NCBI GenBank assembly: GCA_947172415.1
Contig: OX359200.1
Location: 5,892,501 to 5,956,500, forward strand
DNA length: 64,000 nt
Reading direction: 5' to 3'
From: Chondrosia reniformis
Lineage: Eukaryota > Porifera > Demospongiae > Chondrillida > Chondrillidae
A program made the translations under genes and the position numbers. The notes beneath the pieces are model-generated. The model saw only the letters and a list, made by a program, of their open reading frames with translations. It was not told the origin of the DNA and searched no databases. Of the stretch, positions 11,563-23,728 are shown piece by piece. Position 1 is the first letter of the stretch. Each line of letters opens with the position of its first letter.

Positions 11563-13583
11563 ATGAGTAGGAAAATGATTTACTCCTTAGCTATAGTCTG
11601 TTTGAATTTTATTACAGCCCTTCTCCTCGTTGTAAGCTCAGGTACAGTCCAACACTCCTCAGGTTACACTTGTCAAAAGCACTTGCCTTGTAACAGTACC
11701 GATGAAATTGTAGAAGCAATCATCTCAGACGGAGGAAATCATCAGAGGTTGATAGAAGCATTCTTTCCCATCAACCATGCAAAGCCCCAGTTTTTACTTT
11801 TTATTATTTTTACAAATGGAACATCCATCAACAAAGAAGTGTGCATTGACAGAGAACCCTACGTTGGAATGGTATTTGAATTAAATGGATTAGAGAATGT
11901 CTACGGTACTATGTGGTATTCCTCTACAACCAATACAGTACTTACAACCGCATTGATATCTGAAATGGCTCTACTTATACCACAAGGAATTCTTGGTATA
12001 TTCTTTAAAGAAAATCCAATCATTACAGATTATAGTGCCGTTTGTCTTACGCTTCCTTATCTGAAGCCACCAGATAAAAGTGACTCACAGATCAATGATG
12101 TCTTCCTTCCTGTTGTTCTAGTGGTAAGTTTGAATCACTGAAATTAAAATGACAATACAATCACTGCACATGCACTTAAATACATCTATGTAAACAACTG
12201 GCCATGCAGCTTGTATATATGTGTAGAACAAACATGGATAGTCAATTACTGGAAATATATACTAGTGATACGAGATTGTCTGACTGGTTTTCTCTGGACT
12301 GGTAATAGAGAAACAAGTCTAATGTTACAACCTTTTATATTATTATGTGTAATCCTAGGCCTCTGATCTCAAGATTTACGTATATATTATATATTATGTT
12401 TTTTGTATTATATTACCAGTGATTATATATAGCCTTAAATAGCAAAATGCATATTTTAATATAGTCATATTGTATACAATTAACTGCATTTTCATATATA
12501 CGTATATATATATATATAATCTGTGTATTTATATAGTTAAAAGAGGCAATTTTAAGAGAAAGGATTGATAGCATTGCATATAGCAAAGCTTTGGGGTTTG
12601 CTTGCGGAATAGAATCTATCAACCAACAATTTTGCTATTCTGGATGTGTTCCATATCCCAACCCAAGAAAGAAACCCATTTCAATTATCAATTTATTTGC
12701 GCCAGCATTGATTTTTATTTGGCCCCTCGGTATAGTCATACTAGTAATAAAGTGCAGAATTAGGGAGTCCATTACATCACAAATAACAACCAGAGCATCT
12801 GAAATTCCAACATTTAGTGTAACCTGGGCCATTATAACATTCTCCATTTTCTTCTACATCTACATGATTATTCATAATACAGCAGTGGCACTCTCGTTTG
12901 TATTGTCTGAGCTGCATTGTCATCATGAAAATGGGACCAATGGAATTATACCGAAAGTTGGTATTGGTATGTGTATTGCATTATTCTTCAGTGTTGTATT
13001 GACCATAGCCGTTTCTACTTCAACAAAATTTCCAAATCAAATTGGTCCTGTACCAAAATTTGCTTTAACTCTTTGCACCTTGGTAACATTTAAATGTGTC
13101 AGTTACAATAGACTTAGCAAGTTTATATTGCATTTTGGCATCTGGATTGTGATCAATGCCTTTGTAATGTGTGTGTGTTACCACTTGCCAATGATGTTGA
13201 TAGCTGTATTAACCGATCCTTACAGGCATACATTCATCATGGCATCTATCTTCCTATTTGCTACCTCCACCATCACCTTTACTTCAGCAGTCTTTAGTAT
13301 TGATCAAGTTTTTGTCTCAGATTGTAGAGTTTCCATCCCATGTAAAATTGGCATCAGGCAAGGACTGTATTGGCTCTACATTACTACATTGTCTATTTTT
13401 GGAGCCACATTTCTAGCAAGTGTTCATTGTCTCCTCTTATTGGACAAGACTCTACCATTGAGCTACAGCATAAATTTTTCGTGGCTATTTTCTACATTAA
13501 CAACTATATCAATACCATATGTTGTTCTCCACCTAGGGAGTGTATATAACAGAGTGATGAAAATGCATCTACATGGAATGTGA
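11563..13583 (+). CDS. Multi-pass membrane protein of unknown family, tandem copy B (535 aa)
   Basis: Exons 11563-12123 and 12537-13583 have exactly the same lengths (561 and 1047 nt), phase and splice sites as copy A. The start at 11563 is equivalent to the one in copy A; the upstream in-frame TTG at 11548 is not used. Protein differences are scattered substitutions, with no frame damage. One cysteine of the predicted fourth helix (PKCALTL in A and C) is phenylalanine here (PKFALTL). The intron sequence is also largely conserved between A and B, pointing to recent duplication. Function unknown; a receptor-like ectodomain plus 7-8 TM layout is all that can be said. Confidence 0.85.
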
Positions 13584-13889
13584 TCTAAATATGCAACATG
13601 AAAATAACAATGAATTGAAAGGACAAATTCTGGTTTGAATTAACATGTATCCTGGCAGAGCTAACATGTATAAATGCATATGTATGTATTTTATGTATAT
13701 TAATGACTATAATACAATGAAAGTTATCTAGAGTATGCAATAAATGAATCAAAAATGGAAGGTTGTATATGTGAGATGTACGTAGGTGTTTCAAAACCTA
13801 TAGTCAGGTCATATTTGTCATTTTTTTATTATTGTAAAATGATTATTGATTACCTGTGTGAAAATAAAATGAATTTGACACTAAGTAAA

Positions 13890-13975
13890 ACAGACCTCCA
13901 CCAACCAACCGAACAAACCCCACCTCCACCAACCAACCAAGTCCACCAGGCAGACCTCCACCAACCAACCAAGTA
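13890..13975. repeat. Short tandem repeat, CCACCAACCAACC type
   Basis: Three imperfect copies of a unit containing ACCTCCACCAACCAACC in the 3' flank of copy B. A trace occurs at 18070-18090 behind copy C. Confidence 0.7.
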
Positions 13976-14100
13976 TATATATACACCCAACCAATGGAGT
14001 ACACAGAACACTATATATAGGTTAGCCTATTTGCAGCTCAGGTAGCAGCAAGACCTATAACTTAGACCTATATAATAATTAGCTGGAAAGAGCCTATATA

Positions 14101-14244
14101 GCTGGGCTAGTCTTTCTGGATGACCATCACTTTGGGTTTAGCAGGTTCCAGCTGCAGGTTAATAGTAGTTCTCTAACCTTTGAATACGTCCATAATGAGG
14201 ATGGAAATATACATGACACATTTGTGCTGAAACAAAAGTCTTAT
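14101..14244 (+). pseudogene. Duplicated 3' end of the purple acid phosphatase gene
   Basis: Positions 14101-14244 repeat the last about 45 codons of the phosphatase gene (2768-2905) and its 3' flank. There is a 6-nt insertion (CTGCAG) and a base change that destroys the normal stop. No upstream part of the gene is present, so this is a relic of the segmental duplication that moved the receptor gene. Confidence 0.88.
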
Positions 14245-14354
14245 AGAAATACTGAAACATTTGAATTTTGGATAAAAGTTTATGTATGTACCTATCTAAA
14301 CTTTTTAAGAAACTTGCGTATATATTTACAACATACAAATGATTTTGTATACAT

Positions 14355-15560
14355 GCATATATACACCTGTGAGGAGGGTAGATAGGGTACAGAATAAGGC
14401 CTTAAGGGGCTTCCTAGGGGTAGGAATACACCACCCTATCACAGCCTTAGAGACAGAAAGTATAATTGGATTCCTGCAAGATGGAGATTTAGGATGAAAG
14501 TAGTGTTGTATTGGCAAAAGCTCTTAATCAGGCCAGATTCCGTAATTGTTAAAAGAGTAATCAATTGCATATTAGCTAATAATATAAAGGTTGAATGGGT
14601 CTCAAAGATTGTTGGCATATTTGATAAGTTGAAGCTAGGGGATCCTATTGACTGTAAGAGCCTATCCAGCAATGAGTTTTTAACAGTAGTATTCAGTTGC
14701 CTTAAGAGAGAGCTACATAGTGAATGGAAGGAAAGTATAGCCAGTAGTAGTAAAATGCAAGACTTAGCTGGCCTACTGTCTATTAGTGAACCTATATAGT
14801 ACTGATATTAGAAATGGAGAAGTTAGAAGCCTTATTTCTAAGATAAGAGGAGACACAGCTAGACTGAGAGTAGAAGAGGGTAGATTGTCTGGAATAGAGA
14901 GGAGTGAGCGTCTGTATCAGCACTGTGAATCACAGGAAGTAGAAGACGGTATACCACTTCATTCTTAGGTGTGAAAAGATTAGTAATGAAAGAAGTAGCT
15001 TGTTTGAGGAGTTAAGAGATAGGGTTGCTGAATTTGATATATAGTAAACTAGATAGTGACAAGCTGATAGTGGCATTGACTGAGGCTTGCAAGAGTACTA
15101 ACATCGGGCTTTTAATATTAAAAATGTGGAAAAGACAAAACTACGTCGGATAATAAAACCCCATGGCTCCCTCCCCTGTGTATATTTCACTTATATTTTA
15201 TTACTTTCTTATTACTTTTGTGTATACATACACCTACATTATCTATATACATTACCCACCCTGCAAATCACCCTTCACCCTTTTTCACTTGAACTAAATA
15301 ATGCACCACCTCCAAACTCGGTGCTTATGTATGTGACTGTTTGGGAAGTGCGGTCTGGTAGCCTTATAAGTGGCGAGGGCTTAATGCACCCAGGCAGTCA
15401 GGCTATGTACCTGGGCGGATGGCCTGGTAGCCTTAAGTGGTGATGGTTTATACGTGTCCAGGTATAGCCCTGTGCCCCTTAACCACCTTTGGTTTGCATT
15501 TTATACATCTGTTGTATGCATGGGCACTATAATAATAATAATAATAATAATATTATATAA
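14355..15560 (+). mobile_element. 5'-truncated LINE with (TAA)n tail
   Basis: Starts inside the region downstream of the reverse transcriptase: VQNKALRGFLGVG near 14375, then after a one-base shift NWIPARWRFRMKVVLYWQKL. The end of the ORF is VEDG and, after another shift, YHFILRCEKISNE, with a stop near 15043. A 3' UTR of about 470 bp follows and ends in (TAA)n at 15528-15550. It sits in the duplicated phosphatase 3' flank; the matching empty site is near 3028. The same 3' UTR end recurs at 30609-30694 (minus) and 61206-61446 (plus). Dead copy. Confidence 0.82.
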
Positions 15561-15812
15561 CAAGTTAAATTTGAAAATGAAGTAAGTGTATAAAAGCATA
15601 TATTATAATTGAAAATAGTCATTATATATATAGTTGAAACTCCTTTGTTAAATGATGAAGTGATAATTGATAGCTAGGTCATTTATATGAATGATCATAG
15701 ATAAATACCAAATTTAGACAATTAGTGATGAATATATATACTAAGGTCTACTATGTATAAATTTCATATTCAAGACATAGTGCTATATTGGCCATGGGAG
15801 AAGAATAGGAAA

Positions 15813-17770
15813 ATGATTTATTCATTAGAAATAGTCTGTTCTATTTTAACCCTTCTCCTCGTTGCAAGCTCAGGTACAGTCCAACACTCCTCGGGTTACA
15901 CTTGTCAAAAGCACTTGCCTTGTAACAGTACCGATGCAATTGTAGAAGCAATCATCTCAGATGGAGGAAATCATCAGAGGTTGATAGAAGCATTCTTTCC
16001 CATCAACCATGCAAAACCTCAGTTTTTACTTTTTATTATTTTTGCAAATGGAACATCCATCAACAAAGAAGTGTGCATTGATAGAGAACCCTACGTTGGA
16101 ATGATATTTGAATTAAATGGATTAGAGAATGTCTATGGTACTATGTGGTATTCCTCTACCACCAATACAGTAGTGTCAACCGTAATGATATCTGAAATGG
16201 CTCTACTGACACCACAGGCAGTTCTTGGTGAATTCTTTAAAGAAAATCCAATCATTACAGATTATAGTGCTGTTTGTCTTACGCTTCCTTATCTGAAGCC
16301 ACCAGATAAAAGTGACTCACAGATCAATGATGTCTTCCTTCCTGTTGTTCTAGTGGTAAGTTTGAATAATTGTAAATGACTATGCAATCACTTCACATGC
16401 ACTTGGCATACATCTACATATATATACGACTGGAAAAAATGCTCAATGGATATATATGTCTAACGTTGCAACCATTTATTACCTCCTGGACACATGCAAT
16501 CCACAGAGATATTATGGTTTTAGTCTATATATATAACAATTATATGTCATGATGGAGAGTCCAGTACAAATCTTGAAGTTCTTATCACTGAAACTGCATT
16601 CATTGCCTAACCCATAATATATCATTGCAAATGTATTGTATGAATAACAAGATGCATATTGTATATATTATTGTATACAATTTACTCCATTTTCATATAT
16701 TTTAATAATCTGTGTGTTTATAGTTGAAAGAGGCAATTTTGAGAGAAAGGATTGATAGCATTGCATATAGTAAAGCCTTGGGGTTTGCTTGTGGAATAGA
16801 ATCTATCAACCAACAATTCTGCTATTCTGGATGTCTTCCATACCCCAACCCAAGAAAAAATCCTATTTCAATTACTAATGTATTTGCACCAGCATTGAGT
16901 TTATTTTGGCCGCTCGGCATAGTCATACTAGTAATAAAGTGCAGAATTAGAGAGACCATTACCTCACAAATTACTACTGGAGTATCTGAAATTCCAACAT
17001 TTAGTGTAACCTGGGCCATTATAACATTCTCCATTTTCTTCTACATCTATATGATTATTCATAATACAGCAATGGCACTCACGTTTCTATTATCTGAGCT
17101 GCATTGTCATCATGAAAATGGGACCAATGGAATTATACCAAAAGTTGGTATTGGTATGTGTATTGCATTATTCTTGAGTGTTGTATTGACCATAGCCGTT
17201 TCTACTTCAACAAAATTTCCAAATCAAATTGGTCCTGTACCAAAATGTGCTTTAACTCTTTGCACCTTGGTAACATTTAAATGTGTCAGTTACAATAGAC
17301 TTAGCAAGTTTATATTGCATTTTGGCATCTGGATTGTGATCAATGCCTTTGTAATGTGTGTGTGTTACCACTTGCCAATGATGTTTGTAGCTATATTAAC
17401 CGATCCTTACAGGCATACATTCATCATGGCATCTATCTTCCTATTTGCTACCTCCACTATCACCTTCACTGCAGCAGTCTTTAGCATTGATCAAGTTTTT
17501 GTCTCAGATTGTAGAGTTTCCATCCCATGTAAAATTGGCATCAGGCAAGGACTGTATTGGCTCTACATTACAACATTGTCTATTTTTGGAGCCACATTTC
17601 TAGCAAGTGTTCATTGTCTCCTCTTATTGGACAAGACTCTACCATTGAGCTACAACATAAATTTTTCGTGGATATTTTCTACATTAACAACTATATCAAT
17701 ACCATATGTTGTTCTCAACCTAGGGAGTGTATATAACAGAGTGATGAAAATGCATCTGCATGGAATGTGA
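15813..17770 (+). CDS. Multi-pass membrane protein of unknown family, tandem copy C (529 aa)
   Basis: Exons 15813-16355 and 16724-17770, spliced as in copies A and B. The ATG used by A and B is not conserved here; the next in-frame ATG (15813, MIYSLEIVC) still gives a good signal peptide and is preferred. An ATG at 15753 would add 20 residues and mask it. Two codons are missing within the signal peptide relative to A and B. The second exon has the same length as in A and B and encodes the same 7-8 TM core, with differences clustered in the first TM segment (ALSLFWPLGIVILVI). The 5' flank differs from A and B, so expression may differ too. Confidence 0.83.
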
Positions 17771-18636
17771 TCTAATTTATACAGCATGAACATATGCTGT
17801 GCTTTAATGTGAATCCTAGCTGGCAGGGTTAACATGTATAAATGCTTGTATTTTATGTATGCATAGGACTATTTATTGAATGACTATATGTATTATATAA
17901 TACAAGTTATCTAGAGTAAATGTAATGAATGTATATGAACCAATGGAAGGTTCTATGCGAAAGAGTTTTAGATATAAGTGTTTTGAAACCTGTTCAAGAC
18001 TTATTTTTGTGTTTATGTATATTGTTAAATGATTATGCTTCCCTGTGTGATAATAAAATGAATTCATCACTAGACTTCCACCAACCACCTAGTACACAAA
18101 ACACTATCTATATATATGACCACACTTCCACACACATCATCCTATATATATTATTCAAAGATAACGAAAAAAAGGAAAAAATGGAAAATGGAAAAATGAA
18201 AAATGATATACAGAAAATATTTCAGGTGATATACGTATATCCTCATACATACAGTGCAAGTGAGTCAATTCAGCCACCCATCTATTTACCCATTAATCTC
18301 CCCATGCATGCAGGCATGTATCCATTCATCCATGCATGCATGGTCAATTAAGATTGAGAACATGCAAGTATGCAATACTTCTCAAAAGAAATCCACCATT
18401 TTTGTGGGGACTTTCCACCACCTTTCCATGATGCAATGCAATGAAAGTATTACCATGCAGTCATGCAAGTACGTACATAAGACAAACATACGTATATTAT
18501 TATAAATATGTAGCTTATTATTATAAATATGTAGCTTCAGCTTGCTTGTATACAAAAATAACAAGACACACACGCCATATTTATCTCCAATATATGGTGG
18601 AATTTCGATAATCGGAAATCACATGATCAATCCAAT
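17771..18636. other. Intergenic, 3' flank of copy C and P450 promoter
   Basis: The first about 300 bp resemble the 3' flanks of copies A and B. The rest is AT-rich with ATGCATGC-type short repeats and two direct copies of a 24-bp AT-rich unit near 18493-18540. No supported gene; the open frames at 17929 and 18254 have no domain. Confidence 0.5.
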
Positions 18637-21600
18637 ATGGATGTTGCCTCATTGAATGTTTCGACAGTTTTATTACTAATATTGGGCTTACTAAGCGTCG
18701 TTTTTCTCTATTACAAGTGAGTTTGTCTTTTAATTATGCATTGGTTTAATGGTACCAATAATACACGATCAAAAGTTCGATAAATCACACTTAAGTACAT
18801 AATAGCTAACTCCTAGGACGAAAGTTACATGGTCTTTTGTTCCTAATATAATTAGACTCCATATGCTCTAAACATTTAAACGGTCTGCTGCCGTTCCTAC
18901 TGAATCAATGTGTGCTTTATTTTTCTTGTTCTTATGATATAATTATAATAACAATATGCAGTATAATACACAAGGCCAACCTGGATCCCATTAATCACTA
19001 AATAAATAAATAAGTGTTTTATATTGAAATTAGTATGTTAAATGTCTATGAATTATATTATTTCTATCATTCTTTTATAGATAGCTATATTTGGCATGTA
19101 TGCGAGGTAACTTTGCATTTCTTTACACAGCTACGTCTATAAGCCGCATCAGTACTTTAGACAGCTGGGTATTCCAGGACCTTCCCCAAAGCCATTGATA
19201 GGGAACTTTGATCTACTGAAGAAGCATGACGTAAGCTGGTTGGATTCCACTTTCCTTGCGCTGTTGATCACTGATTGCTAGTACTAGTATTACATGGACA
19301 TTGCTCACGAAGGACTCACAAAGGATCAAGAAGAAGATGAAGATTCTCAGGGTCACTGATGAAGGGTGGAATTTCAGAAACAGCTGTCTGGCCCAGTAAA
19401 GAAGGAAATTCGAAAGAGAAAACTCTTGTATCCAAGGCTTTCACTAGGTTTAGTTCCCTATATATAGGCTTTTACTCTAAAGTAGATGTAGCATGTATGT
19501 AAAGTGGTACGTATATTGATTATTTCACTGGATTACACTTAATTTGTATTATAGCTTAGTCTTTCAAAAGTTATGAATGCTTCCTTTGAAAAGTATGGAC
19601 CAAACTTTGGGTAAGTGACTTCATAAAATGGACTAAGAAAATCTTTTGTAAGAAATTGGGATGGTACTGCTTGTACTAGAACCTACTTAGGCCTTGGTAA
19701 ATATGAAGACGCTGTCAACCAGGTTAATCAACCAGGTGTTGTGTAAGCTGCATTAATCTAGTTAGCTAACTCCTACACAATCTGTTGATACTGCCAGACT
19801 TCATCCATCCCCCAGGCTGATGAATGTTTGGGATCTACATAGCTAGCTAGACAGTAGTTCAGTATATCATCATCATTGAACTCTGGATGTTACCCCTGCC
19901 CACTCATGTCCCCTGAGGAGCATAATGAGCTAGCTAGATAACAGTAGTTCAGTGTGTTACCTTCTCATTTATGTACGTAGGATGTATCTGGGACTGCAAG
20001 GATTCCTGGTTACCAAAGACCTTGACTTGCTGAAGCTGATTACTATCAAACATTCTGACAACTTCATTAACAGAATTGTAAGAATTGTGTATTTATTTAA
20101 GTTTAATAGGACTTAATTTAATCCCCCAGCCTGGATAGACTTTGGTCACCTGATTTGGTGTGACACATTCCACTGAATGTTAATTATCATCATAGCCTTT
20201 GTACAGGCCAAATGCAATTAACTCCTTTCACATGTAGATATTGTGTATATTAATATACTCTGTATATACAGAGGTATGTAATTGGAGTGGCTTAATGGTC
20301 CTTATGTAAACTGTATAGTCGGGGGAAAACATTATGAAACTAGTAATTGATGGAAAGGAATGCACATTTCTGGAAGACACCAAAGGAGAAGTGTGGAAGG
20401 AGAGACGACACATTTTATCACCGGCATTCAGTGCCCATAAAATGAAGCTGGTATGTAAGACTGTTGAGATAGATTATACTTGTGGTTTGATTATCACTTT
20501 CATGTTGCATAACTCTGCAGCCTCCTACATACGTATATAGCTCACTATATATAGTAGTAATACACCACTTACAAATATAAGTGTATAATGTAACTCGTTC
20601 ACTTTAGATGGAACCCTTGATTAAGGAAAGTACAGAACGATTGACTACCAAGATTAATGGATATGTGGAAAGTGGTGAAACAGTAGATGCTCAAAAGTCA
20701 GTACAGTATTGGAATACTTTGTGGTTAAATTTCAATTTGTAGCACATGTTTATGGCTAGTGGCGTAAAGAATTAAGGATAGTACATACGTATATCCCATT
20801 CCATTGCTCTACATATATGTATGAAATATACATACTGAATCATTTCAAAACATAAAAAATAAAGATGCCGCTACTTGCAACTCAAGTGAATTATTGTTTA
20901 CTGCAGTATGTATAACAAGATGACTATGGAGGTTATCCTATCAACTGCTTTTGGAAGAGCAGTAGATGTACAGAATGGCAAAGGAGGGAAGATACTCGAG
21001 TCAGCTGTACTGCTGTTTGGAAGCTTTGTGACTGAAGGAGAGCACGCAAGCAAGATGTTGCAATTATTTTACTTCTTAGGATGTTAGTTTGAGCTTAAAG
21101 GGATTTTACATTTCCTAAATATGATGTAACAATTAATTCTATGCTACATTTTACATATGCTACAGTATATACAAAATGATGCATGTATGTTTCAATTCCC
21201 TAATTTACAAATATTTTAGTATGTACTTTTCAGTTTGTTAGTTTAATGAATATTTTCTATTTGTTTGTTTTTATGTTTAAATTTATTATTGTTTTGTGTA
21301 GTTTCCTTTCCTAAACTGATGCCCTTACTGCGCTTTCTAACTCGATACTTTTTTATTGGTGAAGCGATGGATTACATCACTAAGGCCAGTCAGGAAATAA
21401 TCAAAGCAAGAAGAGACGGTGGCAGTAACACTAGTACTGTAGGTGATCAAGTGTTTTGTATCTATACTGTATGTGCCTAGAGCTTATATTTATCTGATAA
21501 TTTGTTTGTTATTAAAACTTGCATGTTCAAATTCCATTACTATCAATATAAATAATTTACTGAGTACATACTTATGTGCATGAAGTTATAGGTGTTTGGT

Positions 21601-23157
21601 ACAGTTACTTGGAACACTCTAATAATCTTAGAGTTGTAAATTGTTTTCATATTTTCAGAAAGCTGACTTGCTAGGCCTCATGATGGAAGCTGGTGATAGT
21701 GTGTCTGAGGGAGTGTTATCTGAAGGAGACATAGTTGCAGACTCAGTTGGATTTCTACTTGCTGGCTATGAGACAACTAGTTCTGCTCTCACTATGATTT
21801 CTGCTTTACTGGCATCCCATCCTGATATCCAAGAAAAGTTGGCAGAGGAGATTAACAACTACTTCACTGAGAATCCCGTATGCAATGAAGTTACATTATT
21901 CTGCTTTTATAATGAACCAATATGTACTGGTTCATTCCTATAGGATTCAACTCTCTATGAAGCCACTCACAGAATAGACTATCTGGATATGGTGTTCAAT
22001 GAGGCTATGAGACTCTTTCCAGTAGTATCACTGTTAGTAGTACCAGTCTTTGAAAGATTTGTTGTTCTCTCTTGTCACTATAGAGACATTTACCCCCTCT
22101 CCCTTGAAGAAAGTAGTCATTTTTTAATAGCAAATTACGTACTTATCGAACTAGTTTTCCCTTTTGTATTCTAACCCCCTTGCGTTATTTTCTAAAAGTA
22201 GCTCTTTCTCTTATGTGCAGTACTGTTAGAATCTGCAATGATGATATTATACTTAAAGGCATTCAGTTCAAGAAGGGTGTATCCGTAATGATTCCTATTT
22301 ACTGTGTCCACCACGATCCAGACATCTGGCCTGATCCTGAAACTTTTGATCCTGAAAGGTATTAGTGTTACGTATGTGTGTCCATGTACGTATACCTTAC
22401 TAATATTTGTAAAATATGTAGATGAAATCAATGGTTTACAGGAAGCCCAATTAGTAAATCTAAAAAAGTTAAATCTCCAAATGTGCACATTTGATTGGAT
22501 ATACCTTTTCCTAGGAGCCATATTATTTATATATATTTGCATTACATGACCATAGTTTGTTGTAAGTTGCACTGTATACTTTACATATAGTATTTGTTTT
22601 GAAGAAAATTGTGTCCTACAACTGTATCCAGTTATAAGTCCATTTCCATATAAACCTCCTCTATATGCTTTAGATATTATGATGTTATGTTATATTGTAC
22701 CTTCAGCAATTGAATGTCATATATTATTCCTATTATTACAATCAAAATTAACCATTTAGTTCGGTGTCTCCTTCAGATTTGATCCAAAAAACAAGGCAAG
22801 TCGCCATGCATGTTCCTTTTTGACTTTTGGCTCTGGTCCAAGAAACTGCATTGGAATGAGATTTGCCTATTTGGAAGCTAAAATGGCGCTCATTGAAATT
22901 ATCCGCAAATATAGGATACTCTTGGCTGCAAAAACAAAGGTTTGTGTTATACGTATATCAAATAATATGGAAATCATTACCTACGTATATATAATAATTG
23001 AAGACCAACAACTTCCAGAAATCTATCAATCAATCAAGTATCTTGAAGCTAATTTTAAATTTTATTTAACTTCTCTCAGACACCACTCAAGCCAGTGATA
23101 GGGGACTTCTTGCGTATCCAAGGAGGAGTTCACGTGCAGTTTGAATCAAGAGACTGA
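18637..23157 (+). CDS. Cytochrome P450, CYP3-clan-like (517 aa)
   Basis: Thirteen exons: 18637-18716, 19131-19230, 19555-19610, 19981-20077, 20319-20450, 20608-20696, 20907-21082, 21302-21438, 21659-21877, 21944-22032, 22221-22358, 22777-22939, 23080-23157; the summed 1554 nt stays in frame. It is a haem monooxygenase anchored in the ER by an N-terminal helix (residues about 4-24). A proline-rich hinge PGPSPKP follows, then WKERR in helix C (137-141), I-helix AGYETTSS (about 325), ExxR in NEAMR (382-385), the PERF-type element and the haem loop FGSGPRNCIGMRFA with Cys462. Motif style suggests the CYP3 clan; the substrate is unknown. Several donors are GTTAGT or GTCAGT. Intron 2 holds a dispersed repeat. 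Confidence 0.93.
19300..19500 (+). repeat. Dispersed about 200-bp repeat, copy in P450 intron 2
   Basis: Contains the family landmarks 'GTCACTGATGAAGGGTGGAA', 'CAGCTGTCTGGCCCAGT', 'TCACTAGGTTTAGTTCCCTA' and 'TCTAAAGTAGATGTAGCAT'. The same landmarks recur in either orientation near 33340, 40290, 47470, 50100, 52720, 56660 and 60980. Confidence 0.8.
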
Positions 23158-23180
23158 ATGCAGTCCACTCAATATACCAT

Positions 23181-23298
23181 ATATGGGCTAAAACAATTGC
23201 TGCTTTTCTGTAGTTTCTATATATGGGCTAAAACAATTGCTGCTTTTCTGTAGTTTCTATATATGGGATAAAACAATTGCTATTTTGCTGTAGTTTTT
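23181..23298. repeat. Three tandem 40-bp units after the P450 gene
   Basis: Units begin at 23181, 23221 and 23261 with ATATGGG; the first two are identical and the third has a few changes. Noncoding. The spacer continues to 23728 without any gene. Confidence 0.9.
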
Positions 23299-23728
23299 TA
23301 TAACAATAATAGTAATAATAACTCTCTATTAAAGTGGCACATGCATATGTATATATATGCACTGGGCCTATGATCGTGAGTCACTAATTATATAATAGTA
23401 GGTACAAATGTCTGTCTATAATTCCATAGTTTTTAGAGTTTCTTGCTAATTCCTTCACTTTAACCTTTATCTTCAATGATTTGCATGTTCAATTTCTTAT
23501 CATATAGAAATTTTAATACTGTCTTTGTAGATACATAGTCGTATATCATATAATAAAGTAGGTCTGATGAGGATACAGATGTATCTTTATTACAGGAGAT
23601 TTTTTGCGTGAATTATGGGATTAGATGTTTTAAATAATCGAGCGTTTTTATGTCATTAGACAAAATATATCGATATATACAGCAGGAGGAAATCCCCTTA
23701 ATGTAATTAATGTAACGCCTACAACAAA

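Noticed and set aside
14494-14968. Two small plus-strand genes
   Set aside because: They are frame-shifted pieces of the LINE post-RT region.
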